Origin: Mycoplasma leachii PG50
Lineage (GTDB): Bacteria > Bacillota_I > Bacilli_A > Mycoplasmatales > Mycoplasmataceae
Assembly: GCF_000183365.1 (NCBI RefSeq)
Contig: NC_014751.1
Coordinates: 248,001-312,000, forward strand
Direction of reading: 5' to 3'
DNA length: 64,000 bases
The translations under genes were made by a program, and so were the position numbers. Each line of letters opens with the position of its first letter. Position 1 is the first letter of the stretch. The notes under the pieces were generated by a model that worked only from the letters and a program-made list of their open reading frames with translations, had not been told where the DNA came from and made no database searches. Positions 60,526-64,000 of this stretch are shown piece after piece.

Positions 60526-61299
60526 TTATTTTACAGCCATTGCTATTAATCCAATAACAACAGCAGCTGCTACTGGCCCTAGTCCTGGAATTCAAGCATA
60601 TGATCATTCTGATGAACCTTTATCTTTTAAAGGTAAGAATGTATGAACTAATCTTGGTCCTAAATCACGAGCTGGGTTAATTGCATATCCAGTTGTTCCA
60701 CCTAGTGATAGACCAATACCAAATACTAATAAACCAACAGCTAATGGACCAATAGCTGCAAATGCTGAAGATTTAGCAGCAGTTAATCCTCAAATACCAA
60801 CTAATAGAACTACAGTTCCAATAAATTCCATTAAGAAGTTTAAAATAGGTGTTTTATGAGTAGCTCCAGTTGAGTGAATTGCTAAAACTCTAGGTTGGAA
60901 ATCATCATCTGTTTTAGTTGTTAAGATATGTTTTCAGTAAAGTAAATCTACAAAAATTGATCCTAAGATTGCTCCAATAAATTGAACAATCAATACAATA
61001 AAGAATAATCCAACTCCTGAGATTTGTTTTATAGCATCTGTATCAAATCCAAATGTATTATTTGCTGCTTTTATTGCAAACATAATTGTTACTGCTGGGT
61101 TTAGATGAGCAACTCCACCTAATCCAGCTGATATTCCAGCAGCAATAAACACTGCAAATCCTCAACCGGCTGTTATTGAGATTCAACCTGCATTTTGTCC
61201 TTTAGTTCCTTTTAGTACAACGTTTGCTACAATTCCGTTACCTAAAAGAACTAATAATACAGTTCCAAATAACTCTGTTAAAATAATCTGTTGTAACAT
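60526..61299 (-). CDS. glpF: Glycerol uptake facilitator
   Basis: A 257-residue aquaglyceroporin with six hydrophobic segments and two NPA loops: [11 protein letters not shown] and [11 protein letters not shown]. The Asp after the second NPA-R is the residue typical of glycerol channels rather than water channels. It is last in the glpO-glpK-glpF operon and lets glycerol enter for phosphorylation by GlpK. Four TGA are Trp. Confidence 0.95.
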
Positions 61300-61334
61300 G
61301 CTATCCTTTCATTATTATTTATTTTATTTATAAA

Positions 61335-62852
61335 TTATTCAATTTCTTCTACTCATTTAAATGTTCTTTGAACAGCTACTTTTCAACCTTTAATTAATTT
61401 ATCAACTTCTGGTTTACTTAGTTCTGGTGTTAATTCAAAGTGAACTTTATAAGTTTTTTTCAATTCTTCAACATTTTCTCAATATCCAACAGCTAATCCT
61501 GCCATAAATGCAGCTCCCATAGCAGTAGTTTCTACGTTTGTTGGTTTTATAACTTTAGATTGAGAAATATTTGATTGGAATTGCATTAAGAATTTGTTAT
61601 TTGCAGCCCCACCATCTACTTTAAAAATTTCGATTGGTTTCTTCATATCTTTTCCCATTGCATCAACAACATCATTTGCTTGGTATGCAATAGCTTCTAG
61701 AGTTGCTCTAACAATATGTTCACGTCTAGTTCCACGATCTAGTCCAAAAATAGCACCACGTGAGAATGAATCTCAATAAGGAGAACCTAATCCAGTAAAT
61801 GATGGAACAACATAAACTCTTCTATCATCTTTAACTTGACCAGCATATCATTCTGTTTCAATAGCATTATAAACAATTCTTAGATTATCTCTTAATCATT
61901 GAACAGCAGCTCCAGCAATCATTACTGAACCTTCTAAAGCATAATATACTTTGTCTTTAAATGAATAAGCAACTGTTGTTAATAAACCATGATTTGATTT
62001 AACAATTTCTTCACCAGTATTTGTTAAAATAAAGCATCCTGTTCCATAAGTTACTTTTACTTGACCTTTTTCTAAGCATAATTGCCCAAACAAAGCACTT
62101 TGTTGATCACCAATTGATGATGCAATTTTGATTCTTTGCTCATTGCCTTTAGAAAATAGACCTTTAAATGTGTAACCATAAACTTCACTACATGATTTAA
62201 TTTCAGGAAGAATGTTTCTTGGAATATCAAATAATTTTAATAATTCATCATCTCAGTCATTTGTGTGAATATTGTATAGTAAAGTTCTTTGTGCGTTAGT
62301 ATGATCTGTTACAAATACTTCTCCACCTGTTAGACGATAAATTAATCATGTGTTGATTGTTCCAAACATTAGCTTTCCTTCTTTTGCTAGTTGTCTAGCG
62401 TTTGGAACATTATCTAAAATTCATTTTACTTTAGTTCCTGAAAAGTATGGATTAATTATTAATCCAGATCTTTGTTTTACCATTTCTAAAGTATCTTTAT
62501 CAAATGTTTGACAATAGTCAGCTGTTCTTTGATCTTGTCAAACTATAGCATTATAAATTGGTAATCCAGTTTCTTTATTTCAAATAACAGCAGTTTCACG
62601 TTGATTAGTAATTCCAATTGCTTCAATCTGACTTGGATCAATTCCAGATTTATTTAAAACTTGTACTAATGCAGAACGTTGAGTATTTCAAATTTCAATA
62701 GCATCATGTTCTACTCATCCTTCTTTTGGAAAGTATTGAGTAAATTCTGATTGTTCAACAGCAATAATATTACCTTGTTTATCAGTAATTAAAGCTCTTG
62801 CACTTGTTGTTCCTTCATCTAGTGTTAAAATGTATTTTTTACTATCTGTCAT
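61335..62852 (-). CDS. glpK: Glycerol kinase
   Basis: A 505-residue FGGY kinase. It starts [15 protein letters not shown], with [26 protein letters not shown] and [14 protein letters not shown] as nucleotide- and substrate-binding blocks, and [16 protein letters not shown] and [15 protein letters not shown] near the C-terminal domain. It turns glycerol into glycerol-3-phosphate, the substrate of GlpO. AAGGAG lies eight bases before the ATG. Several TGA are Trp. Confidence 0.97.
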
Positions 62853-62868
62853 AGTTATTCTCCTTGTA

Positions 62869-64000
62869 CTATTTTCATGGAAGAATAGCTTCTTCTTTTG
62901 GTTGTCAATTAGCCTTTTTATCTAATTTATCAAATGCATTTTTTACTAAATCACATACCATATCTGCAATAGCTGGAGCTGATGCAATAGCTGGTGATTT
63001 CATTCCAGCAACATTAATAAATTTTTTATCATTTTTTGCTGGTCTAATTATAAAGTCATTAGTTTCAATATCAATAGGTCTTGAACCAGCATAAACTGTA
63101 CAAGTTTTATCCATATTAATATTTGGTATTAAATGTTTACCGATTTTTCCAATGTTATCGTATTGTTGTTGAGTTACTAATAAGGTTTCTTCTTTTGGTA
63201 CTCCATCTAAAGCAGTTGGTCCTACCATAACTCTACCATCTAGCATTGGAGCAACAATAACTCCTTTTCCATGAATGGTTGGCACCATAAATACTACAGA
63301 ATTTACAATACCTGCTTCAGATTTATCTAAAATACGGTATTCTCCTCTTCTTGTAGTTAATTTAAAATCACCATATCCAGCCATATTTGCTATAACATCA
63401 GCATAATGTCCAGCTACATTAACTACAACTTCAGCTTGAACGATTTCATCTTTTGCAGTTTTGATTTCAAAAATATTATCAACTTTTTTAATATCTACTA
63501 CTTTTGAATTAACTTTTAGTTCAACACCGTTTTTAATAGCATTTCTCATAAGTGTTGTAGTTAGTACAACTGGATCAATAGCAATTGAAGAGTTACATAC
63601 TAAAGCTCCAACTGCTTGTTTACTAATATTTGGTTCACGTTTTTGAAGTTCTTTTGCATCAATGACTTGCATTTCTTTTGGATCTAGTCCATTAATTAAA
63701 CCTCTATCATATAGCATATGAACGTGTTTCATTTCTTCATCATTAAATGCTACTATAGTTGAATCAATTCTTAGATATGGAAAATCCATTTCTTTGATTC
63801 AGTCTTCATAACGTTTTTTACCTAAAACATTTAATTTTGCATTTAAAGTTTCAGGTCTTGGATCAAATCCACCATGAACTAATCCTGAGTTATGACTACT
63901 TGTTTCTAAGGCAAGTCTTGGGTTTGCTTCTAAAACTACAATTTTTTTATCAAATTTTGCTAGTTCTCTTGCAACAGAAGCACCAATAATTCCACCACCG
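62869..64000 (-). CDS. glpO: Alpha-glycerophosphate oxidase GlpO (5' end outside window)
   Basis: The visible 377 residues lack only the first few. The FAD Rossmann motif [14 protein letters not shown] is at the very edge, then [13 protein letters not shown], and C-terminal [20 protein letters not shown]. The short form, about 385-390 residues, is that of mycoplasmal GlpO. It oxidises glycerol-3-phosphate to dihydroxyacetone phosphate with oxygen, releasing hydrogen peroxide. In M. mycoides subsp. mycoides this enzyme is a known cytotoxicity factor. It ends W-K then TAG, 16 bases before the glpK start; it is first in glpO-glpK-glpF. Confidence 0.94.

Overview
The window comes from a mollicute that reads TGA as tryptophan. 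Almost every gene of more than about 100 codons stays open only if TGA is read through. Base composition is very AT-rich, lipoproteins are abundant, and the gene set (opp, potABCD fusion, glpFKO, maltose phosphorolysis) fits the Mycoplasma mycoides / M. capricolum cluster. No tRNA, rRNA, insertion sequence, prophage or true CRISPR array was found.

Layout. 1-5.1 kb: end of oppD, oppF with a very large insertion, and lipoprotein oppA. 5.2-10 kb: accessory strip with a frameshifted RelB/DinJ antitoxin, an internally deleted and an intact AAA/DUF4143 ATPase, a HAD phosphatase and a 540-residue lipoprotein. 10-30 kb: maltose/maltodextrin locus with beta-phosphoglucomutase, two neopullulanase-like GH13 enzymes, two paralogous binding lipoproteins, MalF and MalG with long cytoplasmic N-terminal extensions, MalK, GH65 maltose phosphorylase, another GH13 glucosidase and a GntR/UTRA regulator. 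Imported maltodextrin is trimmed to maltose, split by phosphate into glucose and beta-glucose-1-phosphate, and fed to glycolysis through PgmB. Three TTGT-N4-ACAA palindromes are good candidates for the regulator's operators.

30-36.8 kb: peptidases PepF and PepA around an unknown protein, a second DUF4143 ATPase, and a two-gene chromate-type transporter. 37-38.2 kb: a damaged Abi_2/AbiF-like HEPN gene directly followed by a GC-rich tandem-hairpin RNA locus, the most interesting spot in the window. 38.2-43.6 kb: potA-potB-potCD with a short leader ORF and hairpin. 43.8-52 kb: infC-rpmI-rplT with its leader, def, rsmD, gmk, rsmB, a cytosine methyltransferase, an Eco47II-type endonuclease gene cut by an amber codon, and typA.

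52-57 kb: decayed DUF285 lipoprotein and a murR-murP-murQ set (N-acetylmuramate use in a wall-less cell). 57-64 kb: enolase, a PAP2 phosphatase, ruvX, hpt, then glpO-glpK-glpF on the minus strand, which imports glycerol, phosphorylates it and oxidises glycerol-3-phosphate with release of hydrogen peroxide.

Two regulatory designs stand out. Both intact DUF4143 ATPase genes have a pair of palindromes bracketing a TATAAT box, with different repeat sequences but the same arrangement and near-integral helical spacing. The Abi-like HEPN gene is followed by two hairpins with identical loops and a compensatory stem change. All functional calls rest on reading motifs by eye; no database search was possible.
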